Shown: piece by piece, positions 47,554 through 60,931 of the stretch | Position numbering within the stretch: the first letter of the stretch is position 1 | How the letters are laid out: each line of letters opens with the position of its first letter | Assembly: GCA_013399695.1 (NCBI GenBank) | Contig: VXAU01004369.1 | Span: 62,001 to 126,000 of the forward strand | Direction: 5' to 3' | DNA length: 64,000 nt | DNA from: Formicarius rufipectus | Lineage: Eukaryota > Chordata > Aves > Passeriformes > Formicariidae | Position numbers and translations under genes: made by a program | Notes under the pieces: generated by a model | The model's input: only the letters and a program-made list of their open reading frames with translations | Told to the model about the DNA's origin: nothing | Databases searched by the model: none

Positions 47554-49244
47554 GGCATAAAGTCAGGGAATTCTCTGTGCACTCACAACTCCAGCTGCTA
47601 CAATACACAACTTGAAAACAAGCCTAAAGAAACATGGAAATAGAGAAGAAACAAAGCAGAAGTCCATAAAACACCTATTTCTGATTGGCAGTGACTTGGG
47701 CTGCCATTGGCAAGTCTGGCACGATTGACTGAGATGGGATATAAACTGGATATTCTCTTACACTTCCTAACTTTGAGGCAGAGGTTGCTGTGCTGGTGAT
47801 TGAGAACAAACCTGAGCATAGTAAGTTATTTTTTATAGTCAGTTATTATTTATATTGCTGATCACAGTGTGCCCCACTTAGCATTAAATAACAACTCCTT
47901 ACTCCAAAGCTTTAGTGTTTCCACCACAGATAGGAGAATGTCAATAATCTGCAGCAAAGTACACCCTGTTTTCAGATAAAGCAAGATGTATTTGTTCTAC
48001 TTAATTCTGCTTTGCACAGTCCAGATAACACATGTTTTGAAATGCAATTATGAAATGCCAGCATTTAAAATCAACCTGTGATAAAAGTTACTCAATAAAA
48101 CAATTAAGGACCAAAAAGAAGCAGTTCTCACATAGGTTCTTAAATGGTACAGGAGAGCTGTGAGATGTTGCTTATACCTGAATATCCATGTGGAACAACA
48201 TTAAGATCTAAGAAAAGCCAGATAAAAACCTTATTAAGGTAATTAAGGCCAGCAAAAGAGCTTCAAGTGGAGCTGCCACCAAGCAGGTAGATTTAAGTCC
48301 CAACTGTTGGCTGCTTTCAGTATGAGCACTGTGGCCTCGAGATTCCACACATGAACAAGCTTTAAGGGACAAGAAACAACCAAAACCAGATTCCTCAAAG
48401 TTCTGTCAGTAAAGGATTCCTGGGTTTATCTTCTTTGCTTTTACAGAGCTGCAAACTGCAAAGGGGACGAGGCACGTTTCAGGCACAGGGATTATGATCA
48501 GCTCACTGATGTCCCTTCAATCCTGTTCCACAGCTGCCCAAGTCAGCCCCCAGACTGGGATGATGACAAAACATTGTCCTGTCTTCTGGCACCATGCAAA
48601 GTGACCCCAGAAACCTTTTTTCCATGGCAAGGAGAGGCTGCCCTCTGATCCTCCTGCCCCCAAGGCTCAGAACACGCCACCCCAGAGGCCCTGATGTGGC
48701 TGCAGCCACGAGCCACTCACTCACTCACACCACCCTGTGGGCACAAGCAGCCCACGCCCCACAGCTGCCCACACCCCACAGCTGCCCACGCCCCCACACC
48801 TGCCCAGCGTGGGCATGGCAAACACAAGCCCAGCCTGGCACTAACACACAGAAAAGGCACAATGCCAGCTGACAGATGAACAATTCTTGCCCGAGGGCAC
48901 CACCCGAGCTCTGGCCTCTCCTGCCCACGCTGACACTGAAGGCTGGCAAGGGAAGTCGATAGTATTACTAGACACAACCAAAAGGACAGCATCAGGCCGC
49001 ACTTTCCAGGCCACATGCAGCTGATCTTTTCAGTCCCTGGAAAGACCGTTCTGTTGCAAATCTCCTGTTTTTTAAAAGGAATTTAGCAAGTCAGGTGCTC
49101 TGATTCTCTCTGCAGCCAGGCCAAAAGTAAGGAAGATCCTTGAAAATAACCCATATTCGTTCACTCCAGTGCAAGCGAACCCCCTCTCCTCCACTCACCT
49201 ATTTGCAGCCTGGATTCTCTGGAGCAGCAGGGAGTAGACCTAGA
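47554..49244. other. Low-GC stretch with no supported gene
   Basis: 47820-48300 is AT-rich and repeat-free, which would suit a conserved non-coding region, but conservation cannot be judged from one genome. A 17-bp repeat is listed separately. Confidence 0.4.
48751..48802. repeat. 17-bp tandem repeat, 3 copies
   Basis: Three units of CCCACGCCCCACAGCTG at 48751, 48768 and 48785. The last has one inserted base. C-rich on the plus strand. Confidence 0.9.
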
Positions 49245-49335
49245 ACTACAGACTGCTTTGGGTTTGAAAGGACCTCAAAGAGCACCCAGTTCCCATCCCC
49301 TTCCATGGGCAGGCATGTCACCACCAGGGCTGTGT
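49245..49335 (-). mobile_element. Decayed CR1 3' end fragment
   Basis: Reversed CR1 traces: TTTGGGTTTGAAAGGACCTC, AAAGAGCACCCAGTTCCCA, CCATGGGCAGGCATGTCACC. More diverged than the other copies. Confidence 0.65.
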
Positions 49336-49449
49336 TTCCACAAACCCCTCCTGGGTCACTGCTCTCTCTTAGGCTTTAATCCAAATAAAACTTCCCCATT
49401 TCCTGAGCTGAAGACAGAAGCTACAGCCAAGACACAGCTTTGTTCTCAC

Positions 49450-49500
49450 CTTCAGGCAAGAGAAAACACCCAGTGAAACCTCAGCTATGACACCAATCCC
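49450..49500 (-). other. Possible 51-base exon (weak)
   Basis: On the minus strand a strong acceptor (CATCTTTTGCTGTCTTGCAG) precedes 51 bases that end in the donor AAG|GTGAGA. Only one frame is open, encoding GIGVIAEVSLGVFSCLK, 17 whole codons. Both splice sites are good. The segment is short and the peptide unrecognised, so a pseudo-exon or a non-coding RNA exon is equally possible. Confidence 0.2.
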
Positions 49501-49691
49501 CTGCAAGACAGCAAAAGATGGCTTTGCTGGGCCCCGTGGTGAGGGCCAAGGTGTCCATGAACAAGCCTTGTTGCCCTCAAGGCACCTGCTGAACCAGCAC
49601 AGGTGAAGAGCGCAGGACCTCACAGTGACACTGGTGGCAGTGCCTGAACTGGGAGTGGCAGAGTGTTCAGTGTCTCACCAAACATTTCTTA

Positions 49692-49998
49692 GACTCAGGG
49701 AATGTCCTGAGCTGTGAGGGACCCACCAGGATCATCAGTCCAACCCCTGGCCCTGCACAGACACCCCAACAATCCCACCCTGTCCCTGAGTGTTGTCCAA
49801 ATCCTTCTGGAGCTCTGGCAGCCCCCGGGCTGTGCCCACTGCCCTGGGGAGCCTGGTCGGTGCCCACCACCCTCTGGGAGAAGAACATTTTCCTGAGATG
49901 CCACCTGAGCCTCCCTGGCACAGCTCCAGCCATTCCAGGGTCCTGTCACTGTCACCAGAGCAGAGATCAGAGCTGCCCCTCAGGAGCAACCAGAACAC
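49692..49998 (-). mobile_element. CR1 3' region
   Basis: Reversed copy of the 9764 subfamily: GGGAATGTCCTGAGCTGTGA, GGGACCCACCAGGATCATCA, CCCCAACAATCCCACCCTGT, GCCCTGGGGAGCCTGGTCGG, CACCCTCTGGGAGAAGAACA. It reaches farther 5' than the copy at 9764. Confidence 0.92.
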
Positions 49999-51106
49999 CA
50001 AAGCAGCTCAAGCGCCTCCATCAACACCAGTTCCACATCTTCATGGCACACCAGAGCTGTGTTTGGGCAGCAACCCCCAGTGCTGCACTAGAATTCCCTT
50101 GCTCTGAATTGCCAAGCTTTGGCACAACACGTTTCCTGTGGGATGAAAGGAATGAAGCAGCAGGCACCAACCGGGAGCAGATCTGCTCTGTGCGACGGCA
50201 CTGGGATTGGTGCTCCTCCAGAGCACTGCACACACAACCTGGGGAGTGGCACATCCCAATCCCAGCCTAAAAGTACCTGCATTCCAGGGCTGACCGGCAT
50301 CATTCAGCTGTTGATTATTCAACATTCAACTCCATCATTCAAATGTTGATTAAATCTAACGTTCAGTTTATTTATCAGCCCACCCCAAGTGACTGCCTTC
50401 AGTTTAATCGCTCAAAGCCTTTGTTCAGGGGAGAGAAGATCCTTCCACAACCTGAACACACTGCAGGTAGAACATGGAAGTTATTATCCACATACCTGTT
50501 CTTTCCAAAACTATTTGGCAAAGCACTGGGGTGGGTTTTTTTGCTTGTCTGCTTCATATAGACACGATGTAAAACAGAGCTCAAACAAAGTCTCAAAAAT
50601 GCCCTTCAGCATCTACAAATGATCCAAGCTCAGAGAGAAGAAAGCATCTTGAACAAGGCATTTCACAGCACGGTGCAGCAAAAACAAAGGTCCTTTGGAT
50701 ACTGTTAACCACATTTATTTTTGTGATTAATTCCAGCAGAAGGGAAAATTACCTGAAAGACAGAGCTATCTTAACACTGCTTTCCTTCACAAAGCCCTGC
50801 CAGAGCAGCCTCTGGCTCCCCAGCATTTGGTAAGTGTTAAAAGCCAGATTCCCATATGGAACAGTTCAGCAGGGAAATGGGATGGGAGCTCCCAGAGCCC
50901 TCTTCTGCACGCTGCCAGCCCCCCTCCAGAGAGGGTGAACGCACAGGGGCTGCCAAAAACAGCTCCAGCTGAGGAGCTCCTGCCTCAGCTGATAACCAGA
51001 GCCAACCACGCCCGGGCCTGGCAGCTCAAACCCCACTGATTCCTCCCCGACCTGCAGAGCTAAAATACTCCTTGTGTGAAACAGTCCAATATGGAAGGCA
51101 ACGGAA
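49999..51106. other. Stretch with no supported gene
   Basis: A plus-strand donor (CAGCATTTGGTAAGTG, about 50829) follows a possible acceptor TTTCCTTCACAAAG, enclosing only about 35 bases. No product is recognised. Confidence 0.4.
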
Positions 51107-51275
51107 CCATCAAATGCCAGGTTGGTTTGGGCTGGAAGGGACCTTAAAGCCCATCCCATTCCACCCCCTGCCAGGGGCAGGGACACCTTCCACTATCCCA
51201 GGTTGCTCCAAGCCCTGTCCAACCTGGCCTTGGACACCTCCAGGGATCAGGCAGCCTCAGCTTCCCTGGGCACTG
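51107..51275 (-). mobile_element. CR1 3' fragment
   Basis: Reversed CR1: GGTTGGTTTGGGCTGGAAGG, GACCTTAAAGCCCATCCCAT, CCAGGGGCAGGGACACCTTC, CCAACCTGGCCTTGGACACC. About 170 bases. Confidence 0.92.
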
Positions 51276-53774
51276 CAGAAGAGTTGAGAGAAGATGAGAT
51301 GTGCTGAGAAAAATTCCTGGGTCACTTCATGGAGCAAAGCCACCAAAGAAAGTGAGTGTAACCACCCCTGGGGAAGAATATCCTGTGTCTCTGAAGATGG
51401 AAGATGCTCACCTCACATGGGCAGCAGCTCCGAGGTGCTTGAAAGTGTCACTCCCAGTGAATGAGGAGGAGCCTTCACAGTGAAGGAACTATGTGGTTCA
51501 AGGAAAGAGGGAAAAGCAGCAATCTTTAATAGGAGATAAGCATTCAAAGAGAGATGCCACACCTACAGGCGTCCTGAGCAGAGGCCAAGGCAGAACTGTG
51601 AGGACAGGGGCAAATCTGACACGAGGCAATGTCAGAGCTGAACTTGTGACAATTGTTGTATTTTCCTTCCTGAAGGGCAAAAGAGAATTAACAGTCGTAT
51701 CTCACACTGAACAGCAGCTACACTGCTGAGTAAAATGCTGTAAAAACATCCAAAGGCTGTGAGCAAACTGGCCTGATGGAGAGACCAGCAGTGACTGGGA
51801 AGAGACAGACAAGGGGAACAAGGCTTGATCTCCTGCATGGCCCATGACACACAGCCCACTCCTTCTGGGAGTACTTTGGCTTTTGTCTATTCCAAAGGAA
51901 GAGATTCAGTTCTTCATCTGTCCTCAGCAACTCTGGTTGAATCAAGTAACTGCACACATCCAGTCTGGGACAAAAATTGAGTATTTTTCAATAAAATGCC
52001 CTAGACCAGCCAGCAGAGCAGAAGCCACATCCACCTTCCACTTTTTCCATTCCACAACACAACTGTTGATCCAACAGTTATTATCAAACACTTCTGTATT
52101 TCAGTCATTGAGTTTAAAACAATTCCCACCACAACAGCCAAACTACACAGTTTCTCACCCAAACTGAATCACATTCAAAGCAAAGATCCCCCAGTTCAGT
52201 GCATCTGTCCCCTGATCAGCAACTCAAACAGCACTTTCTGGCCCTGTACCAGCTCATGGAGAGGCTCTGACCTGCTCAGCCCCCATCCCTGCTCTGAGGT
52301 AACCTGGTAAATGTGTCTTGGGATCTGGTTTGGGAAGCGCTGGGCAGGCACAGCTTAACTGAGCAACCCTCTGGGCTGGCAGGGCCAGTCCTCCAGTCCC
52401 AGCAGCCTGGCCAGAAAGCTGGGACAGTCTGGGGGCTGCTCCCTTCAGAGCAGGTACTTAACACACACACTGGGACCTGAGCGTGCCCTACACCACATCA
52501 CCAGCTCAGAGCACTAAACCCCAAACACACAGAGCACACAGGGCCAGGTGACACAACCAAAAAGGCACCTGGGGGAAGGCAGAGCAAGAGGAAAACGTTT
52601 CTTGTCACAAAGAAATGTTCCCAAGCTTTCACCCAGGCCTTGCTCAGCTTCAAAGCCTGGAATAAACTTCCTTGGAGGTATCACAGCCCACCTTCCCTCG
52701 TGCTGAATTCCCAAAAGAAAATCCCAGCTCTCTGGCTTTCCCTCAGCAGCCCCTGCAGGTGGGGACACCCTGTTACCTGGCTTGAAAAGAACATTCCAGT
52801 ACAGCAGAAGCACCACAGGGCTCATTCACGGCAACTGTCAGCCAGGAGTCTGAATTTCTGTGCGGTACCAAAACCCCTCTCTGTGCACACCATTAACACA
52901 GACCTGTCCCAGCCCACTGCCCTCACACTCTGTGCCCTGAAGTCATGGACAGGCCACTCCAGCCCACCAGGTTACACCCCACACACGGACCTGGCTCCAC
53001 AGGGATGGCACTGCTCGTGTCCCTGGGGGGGGCAGGACCCTGCAGCACATTCCAGCTGTCTCTGAGCCAGGCTTTCCATCTGTGGGAGAAGCAGGAAGAT
53101 CAAACAGTCTGGTATTTTACCATCTCCTTCACTCAGCTGCGTTTCCAGCTGTGCCTCTGTTCCTTCACACTGGGACTTCTCGGCGACGTGCAGGGCTCTG
53201 CTGGTCACTGTGCCAGGGTGGTGACACCATGGTGATGGTCCTGCTGTCAGCTGAGCAAGGAATTCCACAAGGATGGTTCTCCAGAGTGTTAATGTTCATT
53301 TCCACTCCCAAGTCTGTAATGCCTCATGATCCCCACCCCCCCACAATCTTTATTTCAGCTGTTTATCAAAATGATGAAAGGAAATCCTAAGTATATTCTT
53401 GCCACATGCAGAGCTTATGACTTCTCCTGAGATAAAATCCCATGTCACACAAAATGAAATCCTGGGAAAGCAGGCATCCAGGGAGGGCAAGGTAGCACAT
53501 TTTCCAGTGCTGCACAAAACCAGAGCCCACAGGGGGGTGTAGGTTGGATGGGAGCTCTGGGTCTCCTCAGCTCAATCCTCTGCACCTCCAGTTTTCCCTC
53601 CTAAGGGCTCTCAGGTGCACATTTCACACACAGGTCTGCAGGGGGATCCAAGAAATAGTAACAGCAGTATTTATCCTGGCTGGGCCTGAAGATGAGCAGT
53701 AAACGAGTCTCCAAGCACCTTCCATTTAAAGAAATGCTGATTTATCTCCAGTAGCTCCTCCTCTTGAATCCAGT
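51276..53774. other. Stretch with no supported gene
   Basis: No recognisable repeat. Overlapping frames of up to about 140 codons on both strands carry no recognised domain. Confidence 0.45.
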
Positions 53775-53896
53775 GTTGGGTGGGGCTTGGAGAAACGTAG
53801 TCCAGTGGAAGGTGTACCTGTCCACAGCATGGGAGTGGAAGTGGATGAGGTTTAAGGTCCCTCCCAACCCAAACCATTCCATGGTTCTAGGAATAC
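53775..53896 (+). mobile_element. CR1 3' end fragment
   Basis: Sense tail: AGTCCAGTGGAAGGTGTACC, GAGTGGAAGTGGATGAGGTT, TAAGGTCCCTCCCAACCCAA, CCATTCCATGGTTCTAGGAA. About 120 bases. Confidence 0.9.
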
Positions 53897-54533
53897 AGGC
53901 CACAAACACTGGGGCAAAATACAGAGGGAAGGCTGCAACTGCTGCCAAGTGGCCTCTGAAGTGATGCCACGTGGCTGAACCAACACGCAGGTCCCAGTCA
54001 GTGAAGATGTACTGATGTGATATCCTGGATTGGAAAGCAATGGGCATTTCAGGACCTGTCCCTGATTGTGGTTGCTCAGGTCTATTTGCATTGACAGGAC
54101 ACCCTGAGCACCACAGCAGGAGGAGCACTCCTTTCCTGCTGAGCACAAATCCCAATTCTGCTGATTTCAGGCTGTAATACCATTGTATTCCCAGCAGGTC
54201 TCCAAACACTCTGAACTTCATCCCTGCAAACATCACCCAGCCACTTGGACTTCAGCACCACCACGGCAAGGAGTGCCAGCACCACCTAAAGCAGGACCAG
54301 GGATGCCCCCAGGAGCGTGCTGGTGACCAGGGCTATTGGAGCAGCCTTTAATCAAATTACCCATAACCAAGACAAAACACTGTAGAGGGTAAGAAGGGAA
54401 GAATAAGCAAACTATTCTTCCCTTAAATGCTAATGTTTTGCTACACTTCAGAACGGGAATGCACTGAATGAAACATTTCAGGTTGCCCCTAATACCTCTG
54501 ATGTTACCAGGGGCTGCAGTGCAGATGGTTCAC

Positions 54534-54626
54534 CAAACCGGCTGGGTGAAATGTGCTTCATCTTCTTCCTCTTCCCCACAATCCAGAGACATTTCTGCAG
54601 CAGATACATCGTTTTTTGTCTCTTTT
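54534..54626 (-). other. Possible 93-base coding exon (minus)
   Basis: Minus-strand acceptor TTTTTGCTTAG ends at 54627. The exon would end at 54534 before the donor GTGAAC. One frame reads KETKNDVSAAEMSLDCGEEE then EDEAHFTQPV, an acidic, protein-like stretch that I do not recognise. The acidic run is written by a purine run whose reverse is a textbook pyrimidine tract and acceptor for the plus strand, so the apparent coding may be an artefact. A second frame is also open across the segment. Confidence 0.25.
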
Positions 54627-57199
54627 CTAAGCAAAAACACCACCTTAAGTACAACACAATAAAAACAAGGATGAAGACAGACCACAAGACAAGGCCTGAG
54701 GAGTGAACTCTCCTCCTCCTTCCAGGGAATATTTTCAACCCTCTCCTCCCGCAGGGGGGAGTTCAGCAGAATTCTCCGAGACCTTCTAAACCATCAATAA
54801 CCTTTTGTTGTTTAGCTCAACCAGCAAGACCCCAAACTCCTCAGTGGGGACCAAGAGTTATCCCTGCTTTCAGCACTTCCCAGCCTGGCTGCGTTTTCCC
54901 CCAAGAAACACTCCTTTCAAACACAGCACAGACCTGTGCTGACAATGGAGAGGCAGCTCTTCCCCTCGTTTTATTGCTGTGCTCCAGCTCCTTTCTCCAC
55001 ACCCTTCCCAGGTTGATTAACACTCATCCTGGATGATCAGATATCTGCTAACTCAGGCCCTTACCCAGCTCCACACCATAACTCCCAGAAGGGCTCACCC
55101 ATTTCACTAGAAAACCTTTCCTGTTTCCTCGCTGCCATCCCAGCCATTCAGTAAGACATTCTGCACAGAGGTCTCACTATAAAATTCTCACATTCTTCAG
55201 CTGCCAGGACAGGAATTTGGTGACAGTACAATTCATTCATTTATTTAATGATCTTAATGTCAGCCTGAGTGGATAGAGTGTGCTCTGGCTGCAGCCAGCA
55301 GTGCTGGGGCTGTGCCAGTGCCAATTGTCACGGTGAGTGCTGGTGACACCGGGCACTGCTGCCACAGCCACCACAACGGGGGTCAATGGCCATCAGCTCC
55401 AGTTCAACTCAGTGAACAACCTCACAACCAAACAGTCCAGCACAAAGGAGTTCATTTGGACAGGTGAACTTTTCTAGGTTTTAACTGAGAACGCATTTGG
55501 GGAATGCAATCAATACAATTAGGCTGAGCACATCAAACTCATCGAATCTCACACTTTGAGATATTTGCATATCGACAAAAATTAGGTCTTTTTCTCATTT
55601 GAAGAGATGGACATGAAGGCACTTTGACATCAACTTTAAAGCACAATGCTGAAGGGAAACACAAAACTCAAGCCAGATAGGTTAACAACAGAATCATTTG
55701 CACTCACAAATCCAGAATATGAAATGCAGAGCCCAGAAAAGTAAAGTATTTGAAGAGAGACCACCTAGTGACAGGTACTGGGCACTGGTGAGGATGTGTG
55801 ACACAGACTGAAGCTGGTTTGGTCTTCTACAGAGACTGGAGCTCAGGATGCCTCAGCAGCTCCACATCCACACAAAGCAGCAGCTGCTGAAATTCCCTTC
55901 CCAGCACACTCGAGTCTGAGATGCACCACAAATTTCGCATTAAAAGTCACAACAAACAGCTTTTAAACACTTTTTGGTTTCAGCTCTTGACTTCCCCCCC
56001 AAAGAAGTGCCAGAGATTGCCCACTCTCAGCTGCACCACCCTGCTGAGTTCCCCTTCCAGCACAACCTACTGAGTCAGCCACAAAGGGTCCTGTGTGGAG
56101 CCTGCACATCACCACAAACAGCAATTCACGACTTCCAGAGAGTTTCCAGGCCAGATTTCAGCCTCAATTCCCCATCAGACCTGATGGTTCTGTGGGAGAT
56201 CTCAGGGCAGCCCCAGGACAGAAGGGCTGGGCTCACCACTCAGTGGAAATGTGCCTACTTTTCCAGACAGGTCCTTTCGTGGGATGCTTTGGAGCTGTCC
56301 CAAGACAGCAGCTGACTAAAAAACCAAAGCTGGAAGTAGCATCACTAAAACATCCTTCCCTTTGATGTGCATAAGAAGAGTCTCCTGCTTAGTCTGAAAG
56401 ACCAAGGACTTCTCTCATTTTTGCTTTTGGGCAAGAGAACAAAGTAAGTCCAGAAAAATGACTGTTCTGAAGCACTTTTACACCTTATAAACCACACATA
56501 AAAGGGGGAAATCTGTTTTCAGACCACCATTGCCACGGCCACAGCACGGGCTCAAACAGGTTTTCAAACACCCCCAGTGCCACAGACACTGCAGGGAGTT
56601 CTCTGACTACTGTGAGTAACTCACACAGTCACCCTCACGTGTAACCCAAGCACACAATCACCATCTGGCAACCCCAAACACAGCAGCCCTGGATATTTGT
56701 TAGCTTCCAGCTCCCAAAAGTTGTCCAAAGTCAGGAAAATCTGTGTTATTTAAGACCTGTGTTATTCAACTCCTCCTTGCTGGGTGTTTCACAGCACCAC
56801 GAGCAGACTCCAAGGTTGGCAGGGAGGTTTCTCTTCCCACCACGTGCAGCCCCTGCCCTGCTAAAAGCAGGATGGGCTTTGTGCTTCCACCTTCTGCAGC
56901 TATTCCCACACAGAGATTCCTACTCCAGAGCATCGGAGTCTCCTTCCAGTTGAGCTCAAGCACTTGGAAAGGAGCAGCTGCTCTTTGCATCCCAACAAGT
57001 CCTGACCCATTTCCACACCTCTCGGGCGCATTCGGAGCACACTCCTGGCATGGTCGAGGCCAGGATAAGTTTTTCTTTCAAGACACACATTTTAGAAGCC
57101 ACCATGCTTTTTTTTTTTTTTCCAAGCATATCTAAAGCTGTGTAAGTATTTTAACCCTTGTCCAGGTAACGGAAACATAAAGGTGTCATAACAACTCAC
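54627..57199. other. Stretch with no supported gene
   Basis: No CR1 or tandem repeat is recognised. Low-to-moderate GC and short frames only. A 14-base poly-T run lies at 57108-57121. Confidence 0.45.
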
Positions 57200-57275
57200 C
57201 AAAACATGGTATTTTCCGTGGCAGAACTGATACAAACTCGGTGCGGGGAAACTAGTCCTTTTCTCTCCCTCTGGA
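57200..57275 (-). other. Possible 76-base exon (minus)
   Basis: Minus strand: a long pyrimidine tract and acceptor (CTACCTTTGTTTGCTACACAG region) end at 57276, and the donor TTTTG|GTGAGTT follows 57200. Two frames are open (PEGEKRTSFPAPSLYQFCHG or QRERKGLVSPHRVCISSATE) and one has a stop. Splice signals are among the best in the window, but the ambiguous frame prevents a product call. Confidence 0.25.
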
Positions 57276-60200
57276 CTGTGTAGCAAACAAAGGTAGAAAC
57301 AGCTTCTCAGGTACCATCAGAATACAGAACATGTCATTTTCCTTTCAGGAAAGAAAAGAAAATAATCACACTGTCCCATTAACCCAGTTCCATGCCCAGC
57401 AGCTATTTGACTCAAGTCCCATCAGTAACAGCGTGCCATCACCTCCTTGGAAAAGAGGGAGCACTCTGGGACACCTTCCAAAGGTATGGACTAAACCACA
57501 GGAATAACGTGCATCAGAAAAGTCCAGTAGCCTAAAAACTTATTTTGCTCTGCTCTCTTTTTTTAAGAAGCCATTGTATTTTCTTCTTCCAGCTGTTCCA
57601 CACCCTCAGCTCCTACTAAAACGAAGTCCATGGTTTGGGAAGGGAAGTCATGCAGAGAAGAGCCTGAAATTACAGGCAGTGTAGAACACAGCACCCTGAG
57701 AGCCACATGAGCCACATTCCCTTCAGAAAACAAGAACAATCAGTTCCCCTGGTTCCTGCAGGCCACGGGTGCCCAGCTCCTCCCCCCACATGTTGCTGTC
57801 TCTGAACAAACACCCGTTTTCTCTTCCCCATTCATTCCAGAAAAGCTTTTGCAATTGCCAGCAGCCACATTCGAGTCACAGATAAAGTTTCCTACCAAAG
57901 CAATGCCTGTAGGACAGTGATATTACCCTGCCAGAATTCCCCAGAGTAAAAATTCCAGCAACTCTAATCATATTAGCAGATTTACACACAACTGAACTTG
58001 ACAGTTGACTAGCCCTGAAATTGCTGGATTAGAAAGAGAAAGAAAATATAGGTTACCTCTGACTTCTGAAGGGAGATCTTCTCTGCTAACTCCTACTACC
58101 AAACAAAGATGGAGCCAATGCATCAACTCTACACACCCCAATCTTTGCCAACAACATGAAAAAGCCTTTCAGCCCAAAAATGATGGAGAAAATCCATAAG
58201 CACACGGATGATAATCCTTCTACAACCCAACATCTAAAATGAAGTTATTTGTTCTGAGTGTCCTGTTACTCTCTCACCAACTTCTTACCATAGATAAAGA
58301 CACAAACTGTTCCCAAATCAGAGCTGTACATTAAATACACACAAAACTTTTTCACACAGACTTCTGCCACAGAACACACACAGTCATGTCCTTGGATATG
58401 AGGAGCAAAAAAGCCATTGGAAATCACATTTTCGGAACGGTCTTCTCCATGAGATTTCACCACAAAAATCTTACAAAGCTGGTAAAGTGACCTATCTGCA
58501 CTCTAATTTATTTAATGACAAAAGCTAATCATGTTAAAGCAAGTTCTACTTGAAAGAACCCTAAGATGTGCCAAGGCTGGGGAAGCAACAGGAGAGGTGG
58601 CAGATGGGGCTAAAAGCACGTCATTTTTTGGGCTCCCAACCCGCCCCTGCCTCGGAGTGAAGGGAAAGTATCTTCTCCAAACTCCTCTCCTGCTGCCCCA
58701 CCCTCCCAGGGGGTTTGATCTCCACAGCTCCAACACTCCCACATGGAAACACTTCCCAGGAAACTCCTCTGCTCCTTGTTCCCCTTCACCAGGGGAGCTC
58801 AGAACGCTCCCTCTGGAACTCCAAAACATGGAGAGCAAGGGACACCTCTGACCTCAACCCAGCCCTTCCCCCCTCCAGGATCTGAATGCTCCCAACACCT
58901 TCCTCACATTCAGCTGCCACTGGAACCTGGCAGAGGAATTCCCACCACCCTCTAGTTCAGTGCCAAAGCCACCTGGGAGTCTGAGCCAGAGCCACTGTTC
59001 TTCTGGTCGACTTCTGTGCCCAAGCTGCTGACAAATCCTTCGTCCCCAACTTCAAAGTCAGAAAACAGACAAAGCTCTGAGAGCACAGAGCTGCTCCATC
59101 ACAGAACGTGGGAAAACACCTCTGGGAATGGACGTGAGCAGGGAGGGAAGATTGCTGGCTCCAAACTTCCAGTGGGGGTCACAGCAACCCATAGACCCTG
59201 ACCATGCAAATACTCTCCTTGGAGCTCCAGCTCAGCTCTCTGCTCCCTGAGAGAGCACAGGGAACCCCACACATCCAAACCCTCCTCAAAAGTCTTGATT
59301 TAACCAGACCTCCAACTCCAGTCCAGCCTCCATCCCCACAACAAGCCAAGTGCTGCCAGGAACTCACCCTGACTTCTCACACAGCCTCACACACTCCTCA
59401 ACACCATCCTGCTTTTCCTGCTCTTCTCCTGGGCCTTTGGGAAGCTGCTCACATGCAGGAGATGCCACCCAACAGGAACCAGCACAGCACTTTCTGAAAG
59501 GGACTACAGCACAGTGAGATGAAGCAATGCAGGAAGAACTAAAACTGGATTACTGAGGCAACATGAACAAAACCCACGTTTCCACGCACAGCAGTGATGC
59601 AATTCACACAGAATTCCCCCCAATCACTGACCCTTCCTCTCTGCTTCTCAGAAACAGAATTAACAAGAGGAAAGAAGAGGAAAAAATTAATAATGGTCTA
59701 TTGAAACCTACCCTGAGCCTGCCATGACCTGCAATAACCTGAGAAACACCCAAATTTTCAGAGATGCCCAATCCCACACGGAAACAGCCACGGGGATAAG
59801 GTCAAGCTTACTGGTGCCTGCACAGAGACCAGCAACATCCAGGAAGCTGAACTCCCTCCAAGTGCTGGGAAAAGCAAACACAACCCTACTGACCCCAGCC
59901 CAGAGCTCAGGATGGCTCTGCTGCTGCTCACACTGAGCAGTGTTGGGTTCATCTGCCACACCAGCAGCCCGGGGACCTCACCCGAGGCCCCATCAATGCT
60001 CCCCACTGTCCTTCCCAGGGCAATGTTTGCTGGGAAGAAAGTGGTGACCCGATTATATCGACCCACAGAATTCATTCACAGCATGGGGATGTTTTACAGA
60101 GCAGTTTAACGTAACACACACACAAAAGTCACTTTCCACTGAAGTGGGAGAGTAAAGAACACGGTACAGTTTAACTCTGTCAGAAGCACCATGAAGGTAA

Positions 60201-60856
60201 CACCACAAAGGCCCACAGTGCACTCACAGCCCAGGGGTTACCTCCAGCGTTTGACATTTGTATGGAAAAGTGTCATTCCAGCCTTCATCTGATCTGGGAG
60301 CCAAAGGCAAGAAGGGCAGATTGGGATTTCTGATAATGTTCCTGTGTGGCATTCCACCTTCCCCTGCCCATCCCCCCCAAAGAAAGGTCAGAATCCAATT
60401 GGAGGATTTATCCACACTGAAAACTTTTTGAGCACAATTTCTGTTTCAAATCAGGTTTGGCTGAATACTCACCACTACCAGTCACAAAATTACCCCAACC
60501 TACTTTTACACAAAAAATTTAACTTCTTGAAGCGAGTGTGTAAAGGAAATTCCTCAACTCTGTCTTGTCTTACAGCAGCTTCAATAACTTCTTATTCCAC
60601 AGGAAACAGAACGAATCTCCCATCCAAACATTTCTGTTCTCGTGTCCATCACTCCCCAGCTTTGCTTTTCTTAAAAAAAATACTATTTAAAAAAAAATCT
60701 TCCCACTATATTTTTCTTTTCCCTCCCTGATGCCTTCCTACATGCACGTGCTGAACACTTCTCTCACACAATTCTTTTTTTCCAGTGAACCAGCTCTTTA
60801 ACTTCATGACATAGCAAGGCTGAAACCACAGGTGCTTCCAGAGACACAAAACTCAC
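57276..60856. other. Stretch with weak exon-like islands only
   Basis: A strong minus donor (TCTATG|GTAAGAAG) lies at 58283-58288 behind a 70-codon open stretch with no clear acceptor. A possible 52-base exon at 60242-60293 has acceptor CTTGCCTTTGGCTCCCAG and donor GAG|GTAACC, with two open frames. Neither can be joined in frame to its neighbours with confidence. No repeats are recognised. Confidence 0.3.
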
Positions 60857-60931
60857 CGCACGGAAACTGTCTTGGTTTAAAAAGCCCAAGTCAGAGAAAC
60901 CTGCAGCTCTCTTTAGTGCTGTGAGGTAACT
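60857..60931 (-). other. Possible 75-base coding exon (minus)
   Basis: Minus strand: a long T-rich tract, then acceptor GTTGAGCCAG ending at 60932, then 25 whole codons encoding SYLTALKRAAGFSDLGFLNQ and DSFRA, then donor GTGCG|GTGAGTTTT. The other two frames contain stops, as expected for a true exon. The distance from pyrimidine tract to AG is longer than usual. The peptide is not recognised. Confidence 0.3.

Noticed and set aside
53742..54236. 164-codon minus frame
   Set aside because: Its 3' part is antisense CR1 and the rest has no consistent splice structure.
54478..54738. 86-codon minus frame with a hydrophobic membrane-like segment
   Set aside because: The hydrophobic run is the translation of an intron-like T-rich tract leading into a splice acceptor.
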